Of a stretch of DNA of 64,000 bases, positions 23,241 to 32,953 are shown one piece after another. The stretch spans positions 3,564,001-3,628,000 of the forward strand of contig JACCIC010000034.1 of assembly GCA_018907035.1 (NCBI GenBank), given 5' to 3'. The translations under genes and the position numbers were made by a program. The notes under the pieces were generated by a model that was not told the origin of the DNA, searched no databases, and was given only the letters and a program-made list of their open reading frames with translations. How positions within the stretch are numbered: position 1 is the stretch's first letter; each line of letters starts with the position of its first letter. The DNA is from Sycobia sp. Sy_11. Lineage: Eukaryota > Arthropoda > Insecta > Hymenoptera > Epichrysomallidae.

Positions 23241-23527
23241 AAGACAAAAAAAATAATCTAACCGTTTTACAAGAACCGTTTTTAATGCAATAATTTTTTG
23301 TAAGGGTTACGAGTTTCTACGCATAATTCATAGCACTTTCAGGATTGTTACTTGTAACTTAGAAGATTTTGCTCACTATTCATTTTAGGAATCAGTTCAT
23401 TTATGTATTAATAATGGTTTACTTCTATTTACTCTTCTGTTTTCAGGAATTAAGTGAAGTTCTCTTACTTCGAAATTCAAATAATTGTACATTTTCAATA
23501 ATTATACTTTTAATCGTAATGTAAAAT

Positions 23528-24097
23528 GACAAATCTTACTGAACGAGAAAGAATATCTTTGTTGATGATGCGAGGGTGGGGTGGTAAAGAGCGAGGATAC
23601 AAACACTTACAGCGTTTATTCAATGAAATATTCAGAGCTTAAGAGAACAATCCTATTTCAAAAAATAACGTAATTCGTAAAATTAGATGTTTTGAAGAGA
23701 CAGGTGATGTTAAAGATCGTCCTAGATCAGCATCAAACGTTGTGTACAACAGCATGAAAAGGAAGCTGCATCTGTGAAAAAAATTTTGAATCTCAACAAA
23801 TGGCATCCTTTGAAATTAAAGTTGTTACAGGAATTATCTGAAGATGATTTTGATAGAAGGGTAGAGTTTTGTGATATAATAATGCAAATGATATCTGATG
23901 ATCCTTTGCTCCTCAATAGCATTGTTTTCTCTGATGAAGCCACGTTGGAGTTAAACGGAACAGTGAACAGATATAATTCTCGATACTGGAGTAACATCAA
24001 TCCACATTGGATGCGAGCGGACCACACGCAACTTCCTGAAAAAATAAATGTTTGGGCTGGATACAAAATGAGCCCCTTTTTCATAAGCGGAAGATAA
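23528..24097 (+). pseudogene. Truncated Tc1/mariner-superfamily transposase (DUF4817-type)
   Basis: The N-terminus MTNLTERERISLLMMRGWGG matches the DUF4817-type helix-turn-helix of transposases common in insects, followed by stops. A second open frame (23774-24097) contains LLQELSEDDFDRRVEFCDII, then VFSDEATLELNGTVNR with the first catalytic Asp, the NPHWMR motif and INVWAGYKMSPFFISG. The sequence stops there. The segment with the second Asp (QQDGAPPH type) and third acidic residue is missing, as the inner inverted arm starts immediately. The protein is not functional, so any movement of the element needs an enzyme from elsewhere. Confidence 0.75.
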
Positions 24098-24633
24098 CTT
24101 TCAAATGACCTTGAAAATCAAGGGTAATGTCAATTTAACGCCACCATAAAGTTTGTCTTACAGAATCAAATTAATTTAGTATTGGTCAGATACGCTCAAA
24201 GTTCGTTAATAATCGGAAATTCTTGGCTTTCTGCTACTAAATAGTTATTTAACCCCTAAATGACCTCTGTAGGTAATTTTGAGTCATACCGTGGATACAT
24301 ATTCAGATGTTAAATTTTGTACTCTTTCAGAATCTGAAATAAAAAATAGGGGTCCCTATTTAAAAAACTGAAGATGACCTTCAAATGATCTTGAAAATGA
24401 TAGTCAATAACAACTCCAAGATCACCATTTAGTTCCAAATTTATTTTCGTATTTTAAATTAAATACCGCGAATATACAGGTATTGATGCCAATTAAAATT
24501 GAAAAAAAAATGGTCTGCAAGATAACATCTTCTTTAACTGGACGCTCAGATAAAACCTTTTTGAAGCAGGTGCTGAGATAGCACGTGTCTATACGGTAGC
24601 GATGATATGTTCTAATATCTTTTTTATTTATAG

Positions 24634-24793
24634 AAAAAATTCAAAAGAAGCTTTGATGAAAACACGAACGAGTGTTTATAATTCGGCCAAAACGATAAAA
24701 AATCGAAGCAAAATTGAAATATTGAAATCAAGAACAAAGTCACAACTTGAAAAGGAATCTGAATCCTCTGGACATAATTTAAAAAATCACTGA
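24634..24793 (+). CDS. Kinase gene, terminal exon f
   Basis: Acceptor TTTATTTATAG is followed by a phase-2 start that completes AGA (Arg) with exon e. The frame reads NSKEALMKTRTSVYNSAKTI and ends HNLKNH then TGA at 24791-24793. The C-terminal tail is Lys/Ser-rich with no recognised domain. Only 25 bp separate the long-TIR element from this exon, so the element's right end lies near the branch-point/acceptor region. No canonical AATAAA was seen close downstream. Confidence 0.55.
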
Positions 24794-25083
24794 ATTTCAT
24801 CAAGGATTTTGATATAATAATCTAAATATGAATCATATCTATTGTTAAGCGTAACCTCTATAGCCAAAATTATCCAACAATTTATCCAGAATATTAACTA
24901 TATAATATATCAATTTTATAAAATGATTTTTAACAATAGTTTATTATTTAAAATAGAAAGTTTTCAGTTCTCGAATGTGCGCCGTTGGACTTGTCTATAT
25001 TGTCGTGTATCGGTCTTCACAACGGCGTCGCCGTCTTCTGCTGCACACCTTATCTAAATTTACCTACGCCTTATATCTGTATA

Positions 25084-26170
25084 TTAGGGGGCGAACTTGG
25101 TTTCCAACTTTCACGTTTAGAGGGCGATATAAGTAATACGAAATTCAGATATGTCGAATCTATACTTATTTTTTAGTTTTGGCATTTATCAATAGAATTC
25201 AGTTAACAGGCATCATCATTTGTGTAAACATTATAATTTTTTGATCAGTGAAAAATGAATCGTGATAAATCGTTTTTTCGACATGTCCTTTTGCACTATT
25301 TTGATTCTAAAAAAGTGTAGCAGACACTTATCGATGGCTTCAAGATGTAAAGAGTTGTTTCAGTGGCTTAGAAGTGGAGATGCTGATGTTAATGACAAAG
25401 AACTTTCTAGACAACCTAAAAAGTATGAAGATAGTCAATTGCAAACATTATTGGACAAAAACTCAGCTCAGATGCATAAAGATCTCGCTAATAAGTTAAG
25501 AGTCAGTGACAGAGCGGTTGGCAAACGTTTTCATATGATGCGAAAGATTCATAAAGAAGAAAAATAGATGTCGCACGATTTGACCGAAAGTGCCGTTATG
25601 AATCGATACAGCATCGCACTGTCTTTGTTTGCCAGGTAAAAAAGAAGAGTTTTCTGTGGCGTACTTTGACTGGTGATGAAAAGTAGATCTACTGTGTCAA
25701 TCCTAAGCGCCAAAAATAATGAGTGGACCCAGGTCAACCATGTACATCGACATAAAAACAGAACATCTATGGTCAAAAGTTTTTGCTGTGCATTAGGTGA
25801 GACCAATAGGTTGTGCTGTAATACGAGCTCCTAAAACCGAATATAACCGTCACTGCCGAAGTGTGCAAACGCCAATTGAATGATTTGCAACAGAAATTGA
25901 TCGAACATAAGTCAGCAATCGCGAGCAATAGGCGCAAGGTCATTCTCTTGCATGACAACACTCGGCCACATGTTGCGAAAACCGTTAAATACACCCTGAT
26001 GGAGCTCGAATGAGAAGTGTTGCTGCACCCAGTGTACTCGCCAGACATAGTGCCTTCTGAAACCACCTATTCAGTATCGCCATCTTATCAGAAAGATATG
26101 AAAAAATGGTAGAAAATGATGGAAAATATTTTGATTAAGCTAACTTATCTATTTTCCATTAATAAAGGTC

Positions 26171-26175
<5 letters not shown>
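25084..26175 (+). mobile_element. Mariner element, 3' end lost to (TA)n
   Basis: The 5' end TTAGGGGGCGAACTTGGTTT follows TA (25082-25083) and is homologous to the ends of the full-length copy at 42780-44098, with which it aligns throughout. The transposase on the + strand is recognisable (RSGDADVNDKELSRQPKKYE without its first residue, then LLDKNSAQMHKDLANKLRVS, then VTGDEK just before a stop), but it is riddled with stops. In the other copy TTTTGATTAAGCTAAC is followed by a TIR. Here that text is followed by TTTCCATTAATAAAGGTCC and then (TA)n, so the 3' TIR is missing. Confidence 0.85.

Positions 26176-26230
<55 letters not shown>
26176..26230. repeat. (TA)n tract replacing the mariner 3' end
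   Basis: About 55 bp of perfect TA immediately follows the truncated mariner. It sits at the point where the 3' terminal inverted repeat should be. Confidence 0.95.
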
Positions 26231-26232
<2 letters not shown>

Positions 26233-26779
26233 GCTCTTCTGAGATTTAAAAGATGTTTTCAATCTTTTCACAACGATGATGAGTTCGAAATTTTCCTGAT
26301 GAATAAATTATAAGTTGCAGCTATTGCTATAATTGTAATTATTCCGCTCACCTGATTTTGCTAAAAATTTGTATATTCATGTATTTTGGGTTGTTGATTG
26401 CAAGTATAATAGTGGCTTTTTGCATATTTTGAATTTTCATAGATTAAATTAGAAAAAATACATAAAAATGTTGGCTTTGCAATTTTTTTCGGAAACTACT
26501 ATACATATCAAAAAATGTTTTTAATAAAATTTGCGCATTTTATAAACACATATTTTTTATTGTATATATTTTTTATTCAAACAGCATTTTTTGTTCAAGG
26601 CGAAATGAAAGGTAACATCCGAATTCAGTATCCACTAATTGGAAATAATTTCAAATGATATAATAGGAAATCAATTTCTTTACAAATGTAGAAAAGAGTA
26701 TTTGTGCGTGACAATTAGATATGAAAAATTTAAAGTTTCAGTAATAAATATCAGATTTACTCGAGAGGTAAATTTTGTG
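26231..26779. other. AT-rich stretch, nothing recognised
   Basis: No gene, element end or repeat was recognised between the (TA)n tract and the next 60-bp array. Confidence 0.4.
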
Positions 26780-27392
26780 ATTTCTAGGTATTTCGGGACA
26801 ACTTCTACGAGGTTATGTGTTTGGAAGGTAGAATTCGATATCCAGGTATCTCGGAACGACTTCTACGGGGAATTTTACATTTAATTAATAAGAAATGATG
26901 TCCAGATGTTTGGATGATGACTCTACGAAAGTATTATGTTTATTCGGTAGGAAACGATGTCTAGGTTCCAGTAACGTCCTCTATGAGTTGTTTCGTATTC
27001 AGATGATAGAATACGAGATCCCGATGTTTCAAGACATTTTCTATGAGGAGTTTTGTGTTTGAATGGTTGAATAAGATGTCCAGGTGACTCGAGAGGACTT
27101 CTACGGGAAGTATCGTGTTTAGTTAGTAGAAAACGATGTCAAGGTATGACAGGGATTTTCGTATTCTATCATTCGAACACTAAACTTCCCGTTGAAGTCG
27201 TCCCGGGATACTTAGAAATCGTATTATACTTCCCCAACATGAAACTATCTATAGCAGTCCTCTCGAAGTATATTCTATCGCCTGAACATGAAATTTCTCA
27301 TAGAAGTCGTTTCGGAACACTCGGACATTTTTTTTCTACCGCCCGAACTCGAAAGTACAATTTTCTCCGTAGAACCCGTATATAATATGCAT
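26780..27392. repeat. 60-bp minisatellite, array D (inverted then forward)
   Basis: Roughly six reversed units (26785-27140, e.g. GAACGACTTCTACGGGGAAT) are followed by four forward units (27150-27392, e.g. CCCGTTGAAGTCGTCCCGGG followed by ATACTTAGAAATCGT). The array ends TTTTCTCCGTAGAACCCGTA then TATAATATGC, homologous to the end of array A and partly array B, so arrays share a defined terminus. This arrangement is the most balanced of the five and could form the longest hairpin. Confidence 0.85.
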
Positions 27393-27495
27393 ATATATAG
27401 TGTAAAATGGTCTAAGAAATATCACTTTTTTTAAATAGACTGTGCTTTTAAGCAGCTATTTATACAGAAGCAACGTTAGATAGCTTAGATATAGG

Positions 27496-27600
27496 AATAT
27501 AGATTTATACATAGTGTACTTTTTACTTAGATATTATTGAACTGTTGAAGAAATGGGTTAAATTATTATCTCGGGCAAAGTCAAGTCGGGAGATGCTAGT
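27496..27600 (+). mobile_element. Helitron-like 3' end (candidate)
   Basis: About 105 bp aligns with 59402-59505: it begins AATATAGATTTATACATAG and ends in a GC-richer block CGGGCAAAGTCAAGTCGGG that could form a short hairpin, followed closely by CTAGT. A hairpin a few bases before CTRR-T is the signature of Helitron 3' ends. No helicase/Rep coding was seen, so at most it is a non-autonomous derivative. Confidence 0.4.
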
Positions 27601-27724
27601 ATTAATATAAAAAGATTTACGGTTGATTTTTGGCTGTTGATTTCTTTGTCGTAATTCACTTGTGAATTTCATATAGAAAATTAATTACGTTTTTATATAT
27701 TTCTCCTAGTTGAAATGAATCAGC

Positions 27725-27890
27725 TTAATGTGGAATACGATGTCCAAGTAAATGATGTTCAAAGACACCTGGATATCGTGTTCTACTATTCTGAGAAAAA
27801 ACTTTCCCTAGAAGTCGTGCCGAAACACCTGGACATCGTATTCCAGCGTGCGAACCCGTAACTAGGAGATTACCCGTAAAAGTCGTCTAT
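27725..27890. repeat. 60-bp minisatellite, array E (short, inverted then forward)
   Basis: A partial reversed unit (GGAATACGATGTCCAAGTA, about 27732) is followed by two and a half forward units (e.g. AGAAGTCGTGCCGAAACACC followed by TGGACATCGTATTCC). The array is followed directly by (TA)n and the isolated TIR copy. Confidence 0.8.
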
Positions 27891-27894
27891 ATAT

Positions 27895-27937
27895 GTATAT
27901 ATACCTATATATATATATATATATATGTATATATGTA

Positions 27938-27992
<55 letters not shown>
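27895..27992. repeat. (TA)n-rich tract
   Basis: Imperfect then perfect TA repeats, with interspersed GTATATATACCTA units in the first half, link array E to the isolated TIR copy. Confidence 0.95.
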
Positions 27993-28000
<8 letters not shown>

Positions 28001-28167
28001 TTCGTATTTTAAACTAAATACTGTGAATATTTAGATATTGGTGCCAACTGAAATTGAAGCAAAAATAAATGGTCTGTGAGATAACACCTACTAGAACTGG
28101 ACGTTGAGATAGCACCTTTTTGAAGCGGGTGCTAAAATAACACCTTCTTATACAGAAGTGACGATAT
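27993..28167 (-). mobile_element. Isolated outer arm of the long-TIR element
   Basis: Read on the - strand it begins ATATCGTCACTTCTGTATAA and contains the 28-bp subrepeats, the CAGACCATTT block and the ATTTAGTTTAAAATACGAAA block, in the same order as 22168-22391. It ends at the identical AAAATAAATT junction with (TA)n. No matching second arm was found near it other than those at 22168 and 24608. Confidence 0.8.
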
Positions 28168-28237
28168 GGTAGCGTAAAATTTTAACCTTTTAAGTTTAAT
28201 TAATTCCAAACTTTCTTAAAAATTCTATTTAAAACGA

Positions 28238-28475
28238 AAATGCCCTGTTGCGTAGTAGAAACAGGCATTGCAAATAAAAAAATAATTTTCACGTTTCAGA
28301 ATTCAGTGTACCTCGCGATGAAAAACTGCTTTAAAGTGGAGAACAGTAACTGAAGCGAGTATCTTGTGCTCTTCGCAGAGTATGTGAGTTGCATTTTGAA
28401 AAACATTTTGTTATTAAAAATTATACTTACACGACTCAAGATGGATATATAATTGCAAACATGAGTAATTATTAT
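28238..28475 (+). pseudogene. THAP zinc-finger domain relic
   Basis: Across two frameshifts the + strand reads MPCCVVETGIANKK, then SVPRDEKLL (the usual THAP segment is F-x-VP-x-DE), then WRTVTEAS, then RVCELHFEKHFVIKNYTYTT followed by QDG. That matches the C2CH THAP DNA-binding domain of P-element and THAP9-like transposases, with the C..H pair seen as CELHF. The rest of a transposase was not found. A decayed P-type transposase or host THAP gene fragment are both possible. Confidence 0.5.
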
Positions 28476-29650
28476 TTACAGATTGTTTTTATATGGATTT
28501 TGAAATTTATTGTTGTATGTCATATATATATATAAAGTATATATATCACTGAAATTTTCTATTTAAAAACTGAGATATTTGAAAAAAACTTACAATTTCT
28601 TTCTCAAAACAAAGACTAGCAGAATTTCAGCTATGACAGTGTAATGAATTATAGTTTTTCTTTAGACACTAATACGATTTTAAATATGATTGTTGATAAT
28701 TCGTGTATGTGTAAGAAATATTGTTTATTATATTGATATAATTTTTAAATAAGTAATATAAACCATATAGAATTTAAAATTAAGATATTACATATTGATT
28801 CAGATCCATTTATTTAATTTCATTAATCATAAAAAATATTGTTTATAGATAATAATAAAATGAATAAATTAACATGAATTATTTAATTAAACTTTTACAA
28901 CGATTTGTCTTTTATGGCTTTAAATTCTATAAAACTTGCATTTACATCTAAGAAATCTGAAAAATACATGATAATGTAATTAATAAAAATATAATAAATT
29001 CAGATAATTTTATGGTTGAAATTTAATGTATTGTAATAATATATATATATAATGTATAATATAATGTAAAATACGATTGATATATGATATATTTATTAGA
29101 TATGATGTATATTAAAAATGGTGTAGAATGAAAAAATTTGAAATTCTATAAATAATATGTGAAACCATGATGTATTTTGTAATTTGTAAAAAAGAAAAAT
29201 CTTAAAAATGGCTATAGCTTATCACCTATAAAAAGTTTATGCGAATTAATTTTAATTTAGAATAATCGTATTAAAATTAATAAATATCTTGTTTGAAAAT
29301 AAATTTTGTATAAAATAATAACAATTTTTATTTGTGTGATATTTAAAAATTTCTATTCTCATTTATATTTTAATATATCTTAATATCTAAAACATATATA
29401 TTTGCTTAGAAACTTTTTTTATAAATAACTACTATATAACAAAAAAAATTAATATATTTAATTAATAGATATCAATCTATCTAATAAAAAATAAAAAATA
29501 ATTTAAATTAATTTAACATATGGAAGATTGACTTTGATGTTTATAGTAGATAAATAAAATAAGCAATATATTAGGGACCAAAAATTAAATATTTTTTTAA
29601 TAATATCTAAACATATGTATTTATTTTAAATGTTTGAGGTAATAAAAAAC
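28476..29650. other. AT-rich stretch, nothing recognised
   Basis: Extremely AT-rich sequence with no open frame of interest, between the THAP relic and the LINE insertion. Confidence 0.4.
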
Positions 29651-29850
29651 AATAATTAAATACAGTTCAAGTCCAACCGGCTAAGCGAGCAGACGTGTTG
29701 TCAAATTATACTCTCGCGTGTGTCAGGTTAAATCAGTTAAGTGAGGTAGTAATAACAATTTAAAAGTTAAAAGTGCAATTATAAGCTCCCAAACCCACAA
29801 GTAACTGTGTACCGCTGCATATACGTGCAGCGGGACACAATATATAGCTA

Positions 29851-30606
29851 TGACATTCCCTCCAAGTAACCAAAATACTACAATGGTAAATAATACTGTC
29901 ATCAAAACCCTCAATTGTGAAACTATATAGTATGCTAAAATTATTGCCACAAATAATCTCCCAAAAAAGAAGATGCCATTATTATAGAATCTGTTGTACA
30001 ACTAACCATCGATGATTATATAGACGGAATAGAACAGTTGACTGACGGCAAAAATATACGATATAACTTCAAGATATCAGGGAACAGGATCTGCGTTTTC
30101 CTTAACAATAAAGTTATAGCAAATGAATTAAAACATAAAAAAATTCAAATTAAGAATCTAATCCTTGTAATTAAACCCTACATAAATAACAATAAAAGAG
30201 TAGTAATTTCAAATGTGTCACCTCTAATACCTAACGAAATTTTCATTAAAACCTTGAAAGAAAAAGGAGTTACAATAATTTCATAGATCAATAATATAAG
30301 AGCTGGTTTAAATAAACCCGGAAGGGCTCACATCGCATCATTTAGAAGACAATTCTATGTATGTGAAGCAGATGAAAGAATTCTACCCGAGACATTACAA
30401 ATATCATTCGATAACACAAATTACCGGACGTATTTATCAACAGAATCAACGGCATGTTTCATTTGCAAAAAAAACTGGTCACATAGCGAAAATGTGCCCG
30501 AAAGCGAAGGAATATGAAGGTATTTACTACGCAACAGATAATAATACAAATAATAACACCGATATAACCATACAGTTACAAATAATAGCTGAGGGTAACG
30601 ACCAAT
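29851..30606 (+). pseudogene. I-clade LINE ORF1 (gag-like, CCHC knuckle)
   Basis: The frame starts MTFPPSNQNTTMVNNTVIK and, after early lesions, continues IDGIEQLTDGKNIRYNFKIS, then KRVVISNVSPLIPNEI and INNIRAGLNKPGRAHIASFR, which parallel the ORF1 of the LINE at 41976-42350. A zinc knuckle CFICKKTGHIAKMC (CX2CX4HX4C) is intact at about 30457-30498. Stops and a frameshift near 30285 and 30450 break it. In the family this protein binds element RNA. An open frame downstream (30632-30997) is a probable continuation of the basic C-terminal region. Confidence 0.75.
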
Positions 30607-31260
30607 AGAAGTAAATACTACAAACTCTAATGTGATCAATAATAACAGTGGAAAAGAAAAATATAACGTAGAAACATTTATAACACCTATTAATAACAGC
30701 AAAATCATTAACTCAAACTTATTTACATCAAATTCGAAGGAAGCGTATAAGCCCGACAATATTATGGTAGAAACAAAGAATACAGAAGCCCCAAGTTTGA
30801 ATAGGGCCAAAAGACTGCTCTCCAATAGTACAGCATCGCTCGATAATAAAAAAATATCAGTCATAAAAGTGAATACGGAAAGCAGCGCCGAATCAAATCT
30901 AACGTCTGAAAATAAAAAGAAAACTGTAGCAATACGAAAGAACACAATAAAGAAAAAAAGACTAAAAATACTTCAAAAATACCCGAATTTGAAGTAATGT
31001 TAGCTCCAATTAAAAAAAAAATGAAACTCTCAATCATTTTCTGCTGAACTTCATAAACTTCGAGAGCTTCACAGTAAAGGCTCACGCAAACCCTATGGCA
31101 CAACTTATTGCAGATGAATACACCAATGACACACAAGCATTAATAAGCATGATACTAGTGTTATATAAAGAATTAACAGATAAAAGAAGCAAAAATATAT
31201 TTACCAGATTAATAAAAAAATTACAACAATAATACTACACCAATTAAATAATATACAATA

Positions 31261-32040
31261 ATGTCAAAAAATATTTTATAATGGAATGTTAACGATTATT
31301 GGGCGCGAAGATTAAACATGAAAAGATTAATTAATCTCACCGAACCCTCAATTATCTGCGTACAACAAACTAATTTTAAATGCAATCAATATGCACGAAT
31401 CAACGGATATAATGTAATTGCTAAAAATAGAGTAATGTGTGTACGGAGTAGTGGTGGAGTAGCGACATACATAAAAAATAATATAAATTTCTGTGAGATC
31501 GATTTCATGTGCAATATTATGCTACATACCATACAAAATTTGTATATGCAATTTATATTTATCCAACAGTTAAAATTTTTAAGAAAAAGAAATTGTCGAT
31601 TTGATAAAACAATTACCCAAACCAATTATACTATTAGGAGATTTGAACAGTCGCAATAAATTAGGGGGATCAAAAATAACAAATGGTCGCTAATACCTTC
31701 CAGGGGATGCAACCCTAAATAAATAAATGAAAAAAAAAAATAACAAACAAAAGAGGTCAAATAATCGAGGATATATTAGAAAAACAGGACGACATAATTT
31801 TACTGAAGAATAACCAAATGACACCTTTCAATCAATAGAATGGCCATGAAAGCGCTATAGATCTCACATTAACATCTGCATCTATATATGATAAAATAAA
31901 TTGGAACATTAGCGAAGATTTAGACGACGGCGATCATTATCCAATTAATATTCAAATTATTAATAACGAAAACAATATAACAGTTAAGTCATCCTACTGG
32001 AACTTCAAGAGAGCGGATTGGATAAAATTTCAAAATAAAT
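31261..32040 (+). pseudogene. I-clade LINE ORF2, endonuclease domain only
   Basis: The + strand reads WNVNDYWARR (LINE endonuclease WN start), IICVQQTNFK (catalytic E replaced, usual CLQETNLK), INGYNVIAKNR and SGGVATYIKNN. Further on come LLGDLN-like text (about 31635), RGQIIEDILEKQDDIILLKN, AIDLTLTSASIY and DDGDHYPINIQI, which are apurinic-type endonuclease motifs including the SDHxPI-like box. The frame is broken by stops and a small insertion at 31684-31735. The ORF ends in WIKFQNK followed by a stop and A-rich sequence, without RT. Confidence 0.75.
31684..31735 (+). mobile_element. 52-bp retrotransposed LINE tail with 12-bp target duplication
   Basis: AAAAATAACAAA at 31672-31683 is repeated at 31736-31747. 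Between them lies TGGTCGCTAATACC, then TTCCAGGGGATGCAACCC, then TAAATAAATAAATG and an A run. The GTCGCTAAT start of the insert resembles the 3' UTR of the host LINE. This is a severely 5'-truncated retrotransposon copy nested in the LINE endonuclease gene. Confidence 0.75.
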
Positions 32041-32579
32041 AAAAAAATAATAATAAATAAATAAATAAATGTAAAGCACAAAACCAAAGTGGTTAAATGT
32101 ACCATTCTGATCATAAATGTAACCATAGGTATCTACTGATCTTTATAATTATTGGTATTTTTTTTTCTCTTTTACACAAAATAATATGTAACATATGTAC
32201 GAAGTCGCTAATGACTCTATTGTTGATACGACTGAAAATAAAGATAATAAAAAAAAATAATAATTAAATAAAGATATAGAATTCATGTAACCTATAAAAA
32301 TTTCTAAAAATACTTTTAATTTATATATCAAATTCTAAAAAATATATTAATTCTGCTTCAAATATAAATAAGATATTTTTACAAAATTCGAATATTATTA
32401 CACAAAATTCTCATATTTTATAACATACTTTTTCAAGATAGTTCAACTAAAATTAAGATGTCTTAGTTTAAAAAATAAATCTGTTTGCAAAAATTATTTT
32501 AAAAGTGAATCCAGAAAATCTTTTAGTATCTACAGTCCATAAAAATTAAAATGATGCAATGAAAACCTATCGTATTATG

Positions 32580-32953
32580 ATCCTGTAAATTCTATACATT
32601 TATATCAATTAAGTAAGGTTTTGAAAAAACCTATCAATGTATGGTACAATGGAGAAGTAAAATATCCCTTCAGGAAAGTTTTGGCAAAACCAGCAACTAA
32701 TGTTGAATATAATGGTAAATTTTCAAGCAACAATTGTTCATCAATTGGCCTTTATACAGTTAAAGACAAGAAGGAACCTTTTATCGCAGGATCAAAGTAT
32801 TTAAATAATTACTTATTTCATACCGTTGCTGTCCAAACTTTCATACGTATCGAACCAAATTTACTATCTCAAGCAATAATAAAAAGATTTAAAAAAAATG
32901 GAATTATCGATATTCCCCAAGTTCCATATCAACTTGTTGCTTATAAATTATGA
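32580..32953 (+). CDS. Unrecognised open frame, possible exon or gene fragment
   Basis: A stop-free stretch of about 120 codons reads LYQLSKVLKKPINVWYNGEV, then KYPFRKVLAKPATNVEYNGK, and ends in VPYQLVAYKL then TGA. Its composition is protein-like compared with the very AT-rich flanks. I do not recognise a family. There is no clear start codon context before Met at 32621, and the frame is open upstream to about 32580, so it may be a terminal exon or a fragment of a mobile element. It lies 300 bp beyond the LINE insertion. Confidence 0.35.

Larger units (their letters stand above)
22168..24608 (+). mobile_element. Long terminal-inverted-repeat transposon (foldback-like)
   Basis: The outer arms 22168-22391 and about 24430-24608 are inverted copies starting ATATCRTCRCTWCYGTATA. 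The inner arms, about 22764-23108 and 24091-24425, are also inverted copies (e.g. CAAGGTCATTTGAAAG against CTTTCAAATGACCTTG). The left arm is interrupted at 22391-22763 by (TA)n and a 60-bp repeat array; the right arm is not. The core holds a broken transposase (23528-24097). The element sits inside the kinase-gene intron after exon e. An isolated copy of the outer arm lies at 27993-28167. Confidence 0.8.
29663..32259 (+). mobile_element. I-clade LINE, both ends intact, RT deleted, 12-bp target duplication
   Basis: The element is flanked by identical AATAATTAAATA at 29651-29662 and 32260-32271. It begins CAGTTCAAGTCC, resembling the CAGT start of I-type elements. It contains ORF1 (from ATG at 29851), the endonuclease part of ORF2, then jumps to a 3' UTR (about 32085-32240, with GTCGCTAATGACTCTATTGT and ATACGACTGAAAATAAAG) and an A-rich tail. 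The reverse transcriptase and RNase H regions are absent; an A-rich run (32036-32075) marks the junction. The start, the tail and the duplication together indicate a complete retrotransposition event. Confidence 0.85.

Noticed and set aside
23774..24097. Active transposase gene in the long-TIR element
   Set aside because: Only the first catalytic Asp region is present; the second and third acidic motifs are missing and the N-terminal frame is broken.
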